From: Henricia sp. BOLD:AAB3569 | Lineage: Eukaryota > Echinodermata > Asteroidea > Spinulosida > Echinasteridae | Assembly: GCA_037783545.1 (NCBI GenBank) | Contig: JBBELK010000093.1 | Location: forward strand, 2,108,001-2,172,000 | Reading direction: 5' to 3' | Length of the DNA stretch: 64,000 nucleotides | Shown here: positions 1 through 15,000 of the stretch, one piece after another | Numbering within the stretch: the first letter of the stretch is position 1 | Layout of the letters: each line of letters begins with the position of its first letter | The notes under the pieces: generated by a model | What the model was told of the DNA's origin: nothing | Database searches by the model: none | What the model saw: only the letters and a program-made list of their open reading frames with translations | Made by a program: the position numbers and the translations under genes

Positions 1-64
1 GGAACAGACCATTGACATACACACCATCCTCTGGGGGTTTGTCCACAGTTTCACAAGGCAGCAC
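1..64 (-). CDS. DNAH12: DNAH12-like exon 46: C-terminal domain, cut by window edge
   Basis: Reads [20 protein letters not shown] and F, the conserved PPEDGVxxxGLF motif near the dynein C-terminus. Acceptor GATAG at 66-65. The last ~100 codons should lie just left of the window. Confidence 0.95.
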   Translation of the reverse strand, partial: MLPCETVDKPPEDGVYVNGLF

Positions 65-3000
65 CTATCGACAGACAAAAATTAATCACTCCACATTAAT
101 AACTTTTTTTTAAATGCGTTATAGCTTGCAGTGATCTAATTAAAAGGAAACAAAGTTTGGAATTCAATGCATAGTTCCAACCTGTCAATCAAGCCGAACC
201 CGCCGACCAATCACAACAGAGCTAGCAGACGGCGCCCACATAGGTCAAAGTGATGCAATCATCATACATTCACGCAATTTTCTGCCCATACAGTTTGTAT
301 GTTGTATGCGCCAGTGACCGGGTGAATTTTGGTTTCAATGTCGGGCGATTCGCTGTTCAAAGGTAGGAAAGCGCATTTTTATGAAATATATGTCATCCCT
401 GCATTACTAGCCCTTCGCTCAGTGTGTGCTACGGTAACTGTCGACCCTAAAACATAAATACCTTTGAGTTTTCTCCAATGAATCTGTGCTTTCCATGCCG
501 AGTCCCGTTGCTTTGTACGTTGTGTCGCCATTTTTAGACATGGAATGACCGCACATAAATGGTCAATTAGCCTTTTACGAATTTTATATGAATAGCATCT
601 TGTGTACAAACGTACTTCCTTTCACTTGCACACTAAGTATCCACTTAACCAGACTAAATTTGTTTTGCTATGTGGTGCACACAGCAGGCGTGAAGTACAG
701 AATCAATACTGTATTCACCGTAGAAGAAAACTGCATAAAGCAACCAGACATATCGAGTGCTTGGGGTTTAAATGTGTTAAGTGCAATTTTGGCCATATTG
801 AGTTATTTGCATATTCTTGGATAATTTGAGATGCTCTTTTCAATGCACACATCAGTTAAGTGCTAATAACACATTGTCATGGTGAAAACTGCATGAGAAG
901 TATGTGCAGATTGTCAATTGCCGAAGCTAGTTTGGTGCACAAACATGTTAACTGCCTCTATCACTGATGTGTTAAGTACTTTTTTAGTAAATAACTTCAG
1001 CTTTTAATTAATTTTATGACCCATGTCATACTCAATCCAAAGTATATTATTACAAGAAACACCATTTGTAAGAAGGAGCATGTGGAGTACACCCCTGATT
1101 TTTCACAACTATTACAACATTCAACTGGATTTATCTAAAAACTATAAAATTGCACTTAACACATTTGAACCCCAAGCACTCGATATGAACAAATTCATGG
1201 CAAGTGCAGACCTCAAGTGAACCCACCTCAAACTCAAATGCACACTTGTCAATGGGGATGGTGTACTTGCGAGCGTAGTTCTGCATAGCTCCGGTCAGGA
1301 AGGCTTGGGTGAAGAAGAAGCCAGACAGCCAGAAGATGTCTGGTTTCTGGTTGTCATACCAGTCCTGGAGGAACTTGAGACGAGCCAGGAAATCAGTGAT
1401 GTAGCTGCCTAGGGGTTTGAGGGTGGAGTAGGAGCGCTTGGCCCACATCTCAGGTACCTAATGAAATGAAAAGATGCCAGGTTATTGTGGGGTTTAAATC
1501 CTGATGTGAATACCGATGGAAAACCTGAGTGAGTATACCACTGTGCCTCATAGCTCACATGGTAGAGTATCTGGCCAGTTTGTCAAAGGTCTTGGGTTCA
1601 AATCTTGATGAGGACCATATAATTATATTTTTCTCATCCCATTTTTGCTTATTTCATTTCCATGGTGATTAGGCACCATACCAAATATTGCATTTGTTAC
1701 TTTGCGAAGTTGGACATCCAACACCAAGCAAAAAAAGTTGGGTTCTTAGGGGAAACCTGGGAATAATATGTGTCTCAGAGATGGAAATAAAAAGTCAGAT
1801 TTATAATTTTATGAAACTTTTCTTCAATTAACTTTTCTCACAGGTAATAAATGAGATTTTAAGAATTTTTAAAAGTGGCCCCCGAATTGGTAGGTGAAAC
1901 TGCTAATTTTGACGTGGAATCAAAATGGTACTGAAAAAAACGGTTGTTGCACGTGATTTTGGTCCTATACATGGTCTCCGGAAGTCGATAAATCTCGCAG
2001 GGTACCGCAAGTTCTCAATGCCAACTTACACGGTCTGTACGAGAAGTCTGTCACTTTTATTCGAGTGTTACTCGCATTAAAATACATTGAATGTGTGGCG
2101 GTGTTTTTTTGGTATAAATTGTAACCAGCCGTCGTGGTATAAATTGTAATCAGCTGTCGTCATTTTTGGTGAAGTGAGGCGCAGAGAATATTAAAACCTA
2201 CAACTGAAAAAAGGTCGGAAAAAAAACCGTTTCAGAAGGTCCATCATATTTTCTCAAAATCTTGACTTTTTTACACCTTGAAAATTCATAAGAGACTTTG
2301 TCCCCCTGAGTGGTACCTTTCCCCCCTTTGGCTCATGGACTAGACGTTTTAACCAATCAACCACTGAGCTGGCCAGTGTTGAGCAGACGGTTGAAATCAT
2401 TTAGCAGCGGGTAACGCAATTGACGAGAGAATGCGATTTGGCTTGTGTCGGGGAGAATAAATAATAATTAGGGTCTGTTTTGCCCTACCCAACGTGAGTT
2501 GATATTCATTCTCCCTGGTGCAAGCCAAATCCCATTCTACTTAACAGGTACTTTTAAAGGAGCGTGTCCAGATCACATTATTTTCTTCACTACCATTCTG
2601 ACATTTCACGCTCTCAATCCGGACATCATAAAAAAACCACAATTGTTTAGTAAACTAATTTATCCGTTCCATAAAGCAGTGCAATGATCACTCCAACCTT
2701 TCTGCTTCCACATCTAAATTGCACATGGCAAATTTCCTATTTTCTTCCCAAGGATAGTATTTTGGGGAGGATTTTGGATTTGATAAGATTGTCGGGTTAC
2801 AACGAAATCCATTTAAAAAAAAACTGAACAAGTTTCTTTAATGAATGCCCAAGAACATACATTTGCCTCGTAATAGACGTTTAAGGACATACCTTTCCAA
2901 TGAGTAGACTACTGCCCACAGCTTCCAAGTCTGATGACATGACTACCAGACCCTTGATGGCTTTCTGCAGGTTCTGTAGACTGCTGCGGATGGTTTTCAT

Positions 3001-6000
3001 CAGGCTACGGGCAAACAAACAAGAAGTCATAGTCATTTATTTATTAGTCATTGCACCTTCCCAAAGTGGCTGGCTAGTCCAATACTTCTTGTTGCACTCA
3101 TGTGCAATACAATACAGGTAAAGACCCATTGTATCATTTGCAATGACCCAATTTTGTTTTTCATGAGTTGACAAGAAAAACCCTACTCAAAGTGTTGATA
3201 GCAATGGTAACAAACACCACATTAATTTATTTTCGTCCAAAATGATATTTCATGCTGGAAATTGACAACCGAAGGTGGTTTTCTAAAAAAAATCCATAAA
3301 TATATTTTCAAGGTTTTTCTGAAGCCTTGATGCATCTAAGTAGCTAAAATTTCTTCAGGCTAGTTTACCAACATTCTTCCTTACATATGTTACACTCTTA
3401 TTCCACGAATCTGTAAAAAGTTTTATCTTGCAAATGATATATAGGCCTTTAAACCTCAAGGGAATGTTAAGTTAATCAAAGTTTTAAGTTAAGCAAGGTT
3501 AATTCTCGTACATTTGATGGGAATTATTTTTGGCTTCCAGTTTAAAGAAGCGTGCCCAGATTACATTTTGGAGCCATTTTTGAGACTAAGAAGTCTACAA
3601 ACCATATGTAGCTCTGCTTACTTGTTAAATCGTTCCATTTCTTGCACCAGCACGGTGTTCATGCTCTCATTGTACACGACAGGATACTTCTTCAGGGCTT
3701 TCTCAAGATCGTAATCCTTCGGCAACTGTAAGGACAAAGAAGATGGGCTATGGTGAAATAATGAGATGATCTCGAGATCATTAAATATAGTATACATGAT
3801 TGGTAAACTGTTACAAATAGTTTTATCCCCCTGTGTGATTGAAGATATGCATGATTAAACCAGCTCCGTACTTCGTCTAACTTTTGAGAAAACAGTCAAA
3901 AAAGGGTTTGCAGTCATTTCGCCCCAAAACAACTTCGCCCGAGTGCCATTTCGCCCTGAACCACGGCCTGTGCACGAACTGGTTTTGGGGCGAAGTAGCA
4001 TTTGGGCGATGTAGTGTTTGGACGAAGTGCAGTATTTGGGGCGAAATGGCACTCGGGCGAAGTGGTTTGGGGGAAAATGGCACTTGGGCGAAATGGTTTT
4101 GGGGTGAATTGAATTTTCGTCTCATGAGACGAAAACTAATTGTTTTACTCATTTCTCAAAGACTCTAGCACTTCAGACAAAACCATTTCAGGGGACGTTT
4201 TCTACGGTCATCATGTTTATATTGTGTAAGTTAGGCGTTAATCTGTGAACATTTCTGATTTTCGAGATACCAATCATGTATACTGCCTTTAAAGCATAAT
4301 ATACGCTTAAAAAAGAAATAAAAGTTATACTCTGACAAAAAAAATTAGGAGGTCAAGAGATGTAACATTTGATTGGTCAGTAACGTGCATGACCGTCTCT
4401 GGTGGTAAGTTAGTGGTAGTTGTGATGCTTTCTGCAGCTAATTTCACGGACAATACCTTGGACAAAATGTCGTGAGCAATGTCGTAGAGGACGGTATCCG
4501 TCTTGCCTCCCCCAGCGCTGGCCTGACCTCCCTGAGTCAGCAGGATAGAGTCAAAGATCTGCTTGGTTTCTTGAAGTGACTTGGAGATGTCTACATTATC
4601 ATGCATGCCAAAGACCTCTGGCACTTGGGATAGGGGCATATTCTGCAGGTTCACAAACGGTAAACGGTTCACAAACAAGTACAAAATTGAAAAAATTTAA
4701 TAGGAATTTTTAGATTGTCACGTTGACTGTGTGGACTACAACGTGATGACGTCGATGTCGAGGCTTTGCGCATGCGTCAAGTCGTCTCTCACGTCCACTG
4801 CTACAACAGAGAATGCGGTGACTGTGGTTTTGGCATTCTTTATTGTGGCAGTGGACGAGAGAGACCACTTGATGCATGCGCAAAGCATCAACGCTGACGC
4901 CATCACATCACATTCCACATGGTTGACGTGACAATCTAAAACTCGCCAATAGACCGTATCGAATAGCCGCCATTTCGTAGGGCACCTTTTGTTACTTAAA
5001 CCGTTTAACAATGGAAGCACAATATGTGCAACCAATGCATGTCCTCCAGGAACAAAGAAACTGCCCCACGAAATGGTGGCTATTCGATGCGGTCTATATA
5101 CTGAAGGTTATAGACCGCATTGAATAGCCGCCATTTCGTGGGGCAGTTTCTTTGTTCCTTGAGGACATGCATGGTTGCACATATTGTGCTTACACTGTTG
5201 AACAGTTTAAGTAACAAAAGGTGCCCCACAAGATGGCAGTTATTCGATACGGTCTATTGGATCTACGCTTTAGCAATGGATATTTCAGATCACCAGCGAA
5301 TGTTTATGCCCAGTATACCCTGCCAACTGTCGTCACACTAGAGTAGTCTATTGACTCAATATGAGGGTGGAAATCACATGGTCAAGTTTCTGAATGGTGA
5401 TTGGTCATTAGCCAGAAGTACATGTAGGCTCAGATCCAAGTCATTTGTGGCTGGAAACTCAAGTCAAGTAAAGTAAACAAAATTAGGACTCAAGTTTTGA
5501 ATCAGTCATTACAACACTAAAAACTGACTTCTGTGGGTAAAACCTGTGTTGGACAAGCATCCCATCCAGGGGGTTGTAGCAATGCTCCTAGTCACTCCAT
5601 GCCATAGAAACCGGGGATGAGTACCAGCTGTATGAGCCATTAGGATTTTGAAGTGACTTCATTCTATTTGCCTCAATGTGCAACATTTTTATGGAGATTA
5701 TTTTTTTCCTCAAAGTAAAATCACATCTGATAACCTGAAATATAGAGGAGCGTGTCCATATAACATTTGTGAACCCCCATTTTTTCCATGGGTGTTTTGA
5801 TACCATATCATTTTAATACCATATAATTTATCATATATTTTTCATTACCATTCTGAATTTTCGGCCTCCCAATCCACATATTTTCAAGTATATCGTAAAA
5901 AAACCACCGATGTTTTGTAAACTAATTTATCCGGATACATAAAACAGTGCAGTGATTAACATTTTTGCTTCTACATTCAAATTGGAGATTGCCCATTTCC

Positions 6001-9000
6001 TGTTTTCTCCTCATGGATAGTATTTTGGGGAGGCATTTTAATATAGGATTGTTGGGTTAGAACAAAATCCATTCATTGGAAAAATCTGAACAAGTTCCTA
6101 TCATGATAATGAATGAAGTTTCACACAAAAAGTACATATAACATACCTAAATGTACTGTTCCAATGCAATTCACATTTCATAAAGCAATCATGACCAACC
6201 TTTATAAACTCCAAATACTCTTCATACGTCCCCTTGGGTGGTGCATAGTAGTTGCCACTCGGGGAGAATTTGTACTTGGGATCCTTGACAACCTTTGGTG
6301 TGATGTAATCGGCCAGAATAGTCAACAGGCAACGTCGATCCCGATCGTCAGTCACACGGCCACCGTAGTTACACTCGCCGGTCAGGTAGGATACGGCGTC
6401 GTATTGGACTTCATCGTAATCGTTGACAAACATCTGAATATGCACGAGGTGGGCGGAGCATTCGTGATATGAAATATGAAGAAGAACATGCAGGACAATA
6501 TTTTTCTATTTTATCCAATGGGGCGACACTTTGTGTACAGAGCCTTATTAGGGCGACGCGCTCTATTAGGGCGACAATTTGGCGTAGCCCCAATATTTTG
6601 GAAGTCAAAATCAATTTTTTAAGGTTAAAATCCATCTTTTTCAAATCGAGAACCATTTTTATTAGGTCAAGAACCATCTCTCTAAGGTCTGGAACAATTT
6701 TTGGAGAACAGAATTTTGGTGTCCAATCGATGTCTTTTAGCCAAAATTTTGGTGGTAGTTTGGCAAATTCTTTCCGGCGGGTCGCACCTTTGCAGCATTA
6801 AGAGATATTATTATTGTCATGACTATTTATGTTCAAATTTGCATTGGGCCTTTGGGTAACAACAATGACGATTTGGCCTTAATACTGAAACAAAGTGACA
6901 TACCTGAAGCTGTCTGATGCTAATACGGAGATCTGACTCATTGAAGCCATAGGGGATGTTCCAGCCAAGTGGGCCAAACTTGCGCCGTTCTTGTACCAGG
7001 GCGTGGAAAAAACACATTCCAAAGAGAAGCTTCTCCCAGGCCTGGAAATTCAACAGAGTCATAAATGGTTAAATAAGACAGTCATATTAAACATGATTCT
7101 TCCCATGTTGTGTGAGGGCCCAGTGCTGTAATGACTGGATAACTGGCGAAGCCACAATATACATGTACGCTCGTAACCGTAACGGACACTTGTTTTACAT
7201 TTTAGGCCGTCCCAGTTACGAGCGTATATTGGGAATTTGTACACAGGGTTTTTAGAAAGGCATGTTGTCACATTATTTGTAACGCTTTTTGGGCCTAAGT
7301 TATCTCTTTAGAACAACTGAAACTTATTTCTTTTATTTTGAGACCAGACAAAGGTATTTTCTGGAAAATATGGTCTGTGTTGCCAAAATGCCCCCTTTAC
7401 CGTGGAAAGACTCATATGCAATTATTTTTAACAATAACAAGGTCTTAATATGCAGTTAATATCTACCAAGGCTTAAAGACTTCAACTATACTCTCCCAAA
7501 AAAGAAACACAATTTTCTTAAAATCAGAACAGAAGTTTGTTGAATGCAGTGAACTTGTGGATAACAAGCCACTGATCGACAAATCACTTTGGAATTACTT
7601 TACGCTCTGCTTCAGTGATTTCCTTCAGCTCCAAGAGAACCTGTTTGAACAAAGTGATTCCTACTAATGAAATGTAACATTTCCTGTTTCTGGGAGAATC
7701 CTGTTCTCTAAAAAAATTTTATTGGGTTTCAACCTGATTGAACCTGTGTGGGTTAAACTAACATCTGGAGCCTTAGGGAGACATTTCAAGCAGGGTGGCA
7801 CACCCTGCCTCAGTGGCTCTTATGGAGGCTGGTGCATTCAGCCTTGCCACAAGAGATGGTCATACACATTACTGACCAATAAAATATGTTACATCTTTTC
7901 AGTTAGAGTACAATTTGCATTTTAAAAACTGTATATAAGTGAGATGGATTGAGGGACTGACCGCCTCTTTTCCAGGGCATGAATTGTAGAACTCTTCATC
8001 ACTGATAGGATCACTGATGTAGGACTGCAGGAGGTTCATCCTGAGGCCAGTGGGTGGCTCATTGGTCATCTTAACACCGTTCTGGAGGACGGTCACTGGG
8101 AACTAAGCAAACACACAAAGAGGTTAAAGGTTAGAATCATGATAGTCGTGTTGAACCTTGATAAAAAGAGGACTATTAATATATAACATTCTGCGTCAAA
8201 CAATGAAAAGTAAAGGCCCCAATCTTTGTTCTTCATTTTTTCCACTTTTTATAAAAAAGTAATTTCCAAAGTCCCAGGGACCTAAAAAGGTTTGACTGTA
8301 TACAAATAATGAATGTTTATGAGTTCAATGGTATGAATATTTTCATGCGTTCCATTCAACGAGGCGGAGCCGAGTTGAATGGAATAATTCCATCTTTCAT
8401 CGAATGAGAATATTCGTTCCATTGAACGAATGAAAAATGTTCATTATTTGTTTTATATAATGCCCAAAGAGATCATTGTCATTTGATTGGAAAACATCTG
8501 ACAGCCTGAGAATATGAAAAAGTACTTAAGACCCTAGTCCCTGACATTCTTCGCATCACAATGATCGAATCCGACTCATCTACCACACGTGCGTCTTACG
8601 CAAATGCGTCTGCTTCAGCGTCGTGCAATGTCACGCGCGTACACGAACACGCGCTTGCAGTAAAAATGCATGTAGTGCACGTGCCGTGCAATGGAAACAG
8701 GCGCGCCGTGCAATGGAAAATATCGTATGAAACAAAAATGCACGGTTGGTGACGTAGAATTAAATGGTTAAATTATTTAAAGCCATGTGACCTGCTATCA
8801 TCCAATCAAATGACAGGGATCTACTTGGGCGTTATATAATATACCTTTAAAGGAGCTTAATCCGATTTTCCCAGAAAATTGACTTTATTCTAACCTAACA
8901 ATCACGTAAAATATCTCCCCAACATACTATCCGTGGGAAGAAATTTTGAATTTTGCAATGTCAAATTTAGACAAGGAAGCAAAATTGTTGGTGTATTAGA

Positions 9001-12000
9001 TTACAAAATTAGTTTACAAAACATCGGAGAGTTTTTGATGATACCCTTGATAATATGTGGATTGGGAATGCGAAATTTCAGAATGGTAATGAGTAGAAAT
9101 ATGACAAATGATATGGTATCAAAATGTCAACACCCATGGGAAAAATGGGGGTCAAAGAATGTGATCTTGACACATTCCTTTAATTATGGCAACGATTGGC
9201 TTAGCACAAAATGCATTTTGCTTTTCGAAATGGGTTATCAGTCAAAATCGCATGTAATGTGTATTATTATTGACTGGTAATCTGCTACTGCTGCTAATTA
9301 GGAACACAAGTTGACATACAATTCTGACTGGTAACCCATTTTGAGAAGCAAATACATTTTGTGCTAAACAGCTTCATGAAACTGGCCTCTGGTAACATCT
9401 GACGAGGCAGTCAGGCCAACTGAAACCATCTTAAATCTTGCTTGTACACCGTATCGAATAGCTGCCATCATGTAGGGCAGTTTCTTTGTTCCTTGAAAAT
9501 GTGCATGGTTGCACATTTTGTGCTTACATTGTTGACCAAATTAAAGACAGATTATACATGATCGGAAAACTTTTCACAATAGCATTACATAACTAAAGTA
9601 TAATGTTGATAAACTGCACTGTAGTAATAGTTTTTAAAAACCTGAAAAATCCATGCACGGTTTTGTGTATTTATGAATGAATGGTGAAAAAGTTGTCTGC
9701 AGACACACCTTCAGTTGGCAATTTCTCCCACAAAGGTACCATTTGACACGGGAATAAAATCATGTGGTGTTTGTTACCATTGCTATCAACACTTTTAGTC
9801 GTTTTATTTTCTTGTCAACTCGTGAAGTAAAATTGTGGGTAACTGCAAATGATGTAGGCTACTGGGGTTTAAAAAATAAACTACACAGGATGGAACCGAT
9901 CTCAAATGTAATGGATTTCAAACAGGAAGTGAATTTACCTTGCCCGAGGGGTAGCTAGTCAACCAGAGCCTGAATTCAGGGTTAACCGTCTCTGGAGTAA
10001 ACTCTTCACACAGTTTCTCCAGTGCAGTCATCCAGGAGACTGCAAGATGGCAGTTTTGGAGCACCACCCATGTACCGTCCTGCCTGGCCGCTTCAATCAG
10101 CTTGGCTGCAACAGGACCCTGGTATCAAAAACAAAGATGGAAATATTGGGAATAAATTGTCTCTTTTCATTTCTTTTCACATGATTCATACCTGCTCCCA
10201 ATTACAAGCTCAGCTTTAATATTTTTTATAATAATAGAAACATTTATATCACACACATATCCCATACCTGCCAACATTGCCGAGTAAAAAAGCAGACTGT
10301 AGAGAAACTTGCAACGGTCGAGTTGGTACAACGGTCAAGATGACCTTGTACTGCACCACAGTGTACTGCACCCGTTTTCATGTACACAACACATGCGGCG
10401 AGCGCGGGGAGTCAGATCAAGTCGACCGTTTACCAACTGTTCCGATTTTCAACACTTTTAATACTTAAAATTCGGACCAAATACGATAAAATCGGACTAG
10501 TTGGCAGGTATGATATCCATCTCAAGGATGCCGAAGGCATTCTCTATCTCCTTTACAAGTTCCGCTTGTAAATTAGACATAATGTGGCACAGAAATGAAC
10601 AAGTGAAATGATTCACTAAAAACCACTATGAAGGAATGCTTGGCAAACACAAATCTCTAAATATTCTGGATATAGACCACTTTCTGTGACGTACGACATC
10701 CCGGGAACTCTGGGTGTCACCAGCCACACGTGCACAGGCACCAGTCAATTGACGCACACAGACAAATATTTTAAAAAACACTTGTCCACATGTTTTCATT
10801 CAAAAATGCCACACCCACACATGGCAATACTTTCAAATATTGAACATGTGCTCAACTTGTATTAAAAAGCGGAAGTTTTTTAACTGATTCACAATATAAA
10901 CCGCAAGAGAGATATTTTATCTTATTCAGTGCAACAGCCATGGGGCAACAACCAAAAGCAAGGTGAAGTATAAACAGTGCAAAAAATACATTTTTCTCGT
11001 TCATTTTGCTGGTTAGCACTCGGGACACGTGGGTCATGATTGTCAAATGATACACAAAATAGACTACTAAAGTGTAACGTCATTTGCCATTTTAATTGGG
11101 TCTAAATATTCGCTGGTAATCTCAAACACCCATATTGCTAATTAAAGTACAGGGAAAAGGTTCGCTGGTGTTTAATAGTGTAGACCCAATAATCATGGCA
11201 ACACACATAGGGTGACTTTTACACTTTAGTACTCCGTGGTGGAAGTCCTGACGTCACCGTAAACACTATGAGCAAGAACATGTACATGTTCATTGTAACC
11301 CCATTGTTAGTAACAATGGTGTGTGCCCAATTTCCATTGTTAGATGTTCATAGTGAAAGCTGTCCATTGATATCCAACTTTGACTCGTACTGCGAGTGGA
11401 ACTTGGACTAGATTTTAGTTGCGTCGTGACTTCTCACCTGTCCTTGCCCCAGTGAAATAGCATTGAACTTGTCACCACTGAATCCCTTGTCTCCAGCAAA
11501 CTTGAGCAGGGCGGCCATGGGGTCAGCTCCGGGGGACAGGACAAAGATGAGAGGGGCGCAGGAGTGGGAGTCTACAAAGCTCTTGGCGAGGTCAAAGGGT
11601 GGTGGCTGGACGAACTTCTGGCCCAGCTTACTGATGACGAAGTCGGTCACCAAAGGACCCACCTGTAAAACAGACACAAATACGAATATAATTACAGTCA
11701 AATATCAGTATTTCAAAGCCAAAATCTGCTATTTTTCAGAAACCCCATTTTTTTCCATGGATGCTGAAATTTTGATACCATATTGTGTGTCATATTTGTC
11801 TTATTACCATTCTGAAGGTTCGCGCTCTCAATCCGTATACTTCCAAGGATATCATCAAAAATCCACCGAAGTTAAGTAAACTAATTTATCCGGTTACATA
11901 AAGCAGTGCAGTGATTATACCAACCTTTTTGCCTCCACATCCAAAATGAGGATTGCAAATTTCCTGTTTAGTTCTCATAGATAGTATTTTGGGGAGGTAT

Positions 12001-15000
12001 TTTATGTGATTGTTAAGTTTAAACGAATTCCATTTTTTTGGGAATAATCTGATCATGCTCCTTCAAAAATTTCAAACCTTTTTTCACCTTAAAATGCCCA
12101 CACTTGTGTGTGGGTCTTTCTATAAAAACAGGAGCCAAAATGGCTTTTTCAAGTTAACAAAATTGTTTAAAGAAATTTCTGTGCAATTTCTAAATAATGT
12201 GGAATACTTAAAATAATTTACAAACGGTTAAACATGTCTTGGTATCATAGTCTTGAAAATATTTAAGAAAATTGTTTCACGACGTAAGGGGGGACTCCAA
12301 GGCATTTTTCAACTCTTGCGATTACATTTCAAGTCTTTTTGACCAGTTTCTTTCTGGAAAAGGTAGTTGCTGATTTTACCCAGCTGTAGAACCCGGACTT
12401 TATTGATTCAAATTACATTATGAGCGAAATTTGTTACATTTTGAGCGAAAGTTTCAAAATGTCACACTTGCATTTAGAAAATTGCACTAGTTTATTGAAT
12501 CGTTCTCGTTATGTTTTGGGTAGTATCAACAGATAAAGGTAGTGTTCGATTCATGAGGTCATATATTCTTTATATGCCGAGGGTAATCCTCGAAAAACCT
12601 TGAGAATGTAGGGACTGAAAATCCAAGCCACATACTGGCAACCTAACCTAAAGCAACCTAACCTTGTCTGGTCTGAGGCACCTGATGACAATGGCCTTTT
12701 GGAAATCACTGAGCTTCTTATTCCAGGGGGTGGGGAAGGTTTCCTTGTGTGGCTCTTTGCTGTTGTACAATGCCCGCCAGTCATCCAGGTTGTCGTGGAA
12801 GTGGTCCCTTTGGAATTGGAACAGCCATGGAAAAAGTTTATTACACCTTTTGTTGCCGAGTCGTTTGACTGGAGAAAAAAAATCTGAGCCTTCCACCAGA
12901 GACCCGCCCATGAGGTGGGGCACTGGAGTCAGCTACTGGGGCTGACACGTGTATCATGTGATGACAAAAAGAACACTCTAGCGTAACATGGTGAAAGCTT
13001 CTCGAATGCCTCTAATGTAATAGACACTGCAAATGTTGCCAACTAAACATAAATATGAACAGTCAGTAGCTAGCCAGGGGCCAATTTCATAAAGCTGTTT
13101 AGCAAAAACAAATTGCTTAATCCTAAATTGTTTTGCATTATAAAAATGAGTTCATAGTCAAAATTGTGCGCCAACTTGTGTTTTTAACAAGAATTGCAGA
13201 ACACCAGTCAATTGTAATACACAGATTTTGACTATTAACCCATTGTTGCTAAACAGGTTTATGAAATTGGCCCCAGGTGGACTTTTAATTCGAGTGGTAG
13301 ACTCCGACGGGGACAAGTCTGTTTGACGGTGTTCCACGTGTGAGGCATTCAACTGTGTCATTACAAAAAAAGAGGAAAATGCCAAAAAATGTCTAACTTT
13401 GTACAGTGTTTTTTAAATTTTCAATGGGACAGATACAAAAAAGAGGAAATCAGCTGATCAGCTGAAAAGTTGCATGCCTGACGTGTATGCAGTGAGCTAC
13501 TCAAATAGTGCTCAGTGGTGATGCTGCAGCATGCGCAAAGTGAATGGATATGTGCCTTCTTCCTTTTATTTTATTTCTGTGACCAATACCAGTAGTATTG
13601 GTATAAATATCTAGGCCTTTTTCCAAATCTCGGCTTCGTCTCCGTCTCCATTCCGCCATCTTGAAGCCGCATACCAAACTTCGGCTCGGCTTCAGGCTTC
13701 ATTTGAGGCTTCATTTTGGCCCAAATGAGGCTCCAAAATGAAGTCAACTAAAGAGGTGACTTCGGCCGGCTTCGTGACGTCATGAACTGGAAAATCACGT
13801 GACAGCAACAAAAACTTTGTGAACTTTTGCAGGTTTGCTAAACTTTGCCACCGACAAAACTCGTCTGCTAGCGCTTTAAAAAAGCCAGTGAAAAAGAGTG
13901 GTAGGCCTACTAGGCTCGACTAGTGTTCCAAATAGTTTTTGGTTTGGCTTCGCTAAAGTGAAGCCGGAGGCAGTTGGAGCCGGAGCCGCATGAAGCCGGA
14001 GCCTGGAGCCTGAAGACGAAGTCGAGATTTGGAAAAGGGCCCTAGTTTACCAAAACTAGTTACCATCCAAAACAAAAGCAACCAGCAAGTGATACTGAAT
14101 CAGCCAGGCCTTAATATGAAGTTTCCAGCAGCCTACCTGAAACCCCTGAATGCCTGACGATCACTCATGCGGCATATCTCATCCCAGCTCCTATCAGACA
14201 GCCACGAGGGATCAGGGTTCTCAAGCTTGTTCTCCAGGCCGACTCCGCCGGTCAGGAAGAACATATACTCCTCCTGGTCCATCTCCTTCTTGTCCCTTTA
14301 CGAGAAATAAGACGGACGAACAAGTCAGTATAATATCGCACAGATGGAACTTTTAAATTAAATTCCTGATGCCAGGGCGACACCATCACGTAAAGCCTAG
14401 CCGTAAGGGCCACATAGGGCCATTTTTGTGATACGGGGTGGGACGTGGCTATCCCATGGCAGTAACGGCATCTACGTGGCACTTACGGGGTCTATGTGGC
14501 ACTTACTGCGAGGTAGACCGAGACTTTTAAAAATTAAACATTTTACCACGTAAAGCCCTGTCCACTGCCATGGCACCTACTTAACGGCCACGAGGCTACC
14601 CTTGTAAGGGCCACGTATTACGTGGCATTTAATGGCACTACGTGGCAATTACCCTTATTGCCACGTAGAACCACGTAATCGCCACATAGTACCACGTATT
14701 GGCCCTGTGTTTGCCACGTAGAACCCCATTACATGGCCATTAAGTGGCAATTACGTGGCCTTATGTGGCGGGTATGGCAAATTTTTACGAGGGTCTGATG
14801 TGGTGAGTACGCTCTACGGCAGCTATGTCGCCCCTACAAGGCCCGCAGTTTACAAGGCATTTACAGCGCCGTAAAAAAAAAATAAATAAATACAATAAAA
14901 TTTCCCCTATGTGGCCCTTACAGTTAGGCTTTATGTTATAGTGTGACCCCGGCATGAAACAATGGCAATTATACAAATCTAAGAAACAAAATCTAAGTTG

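Noticed and set aside
588-829. Open frames sharing [10 protein letters not shown] peptide with the minus-strand frame at 57813-58052
   Set aside because: The similarity is explained by the inverted DNA repeat A; there is no evidence of selection on the peptide and the frames are short.
3877-4168. Open frames on both strands with regular Pro/Ser or Trp/Gly content
   Set aside because: They arise from the GGGCGAAATGG array and have no family match or context.
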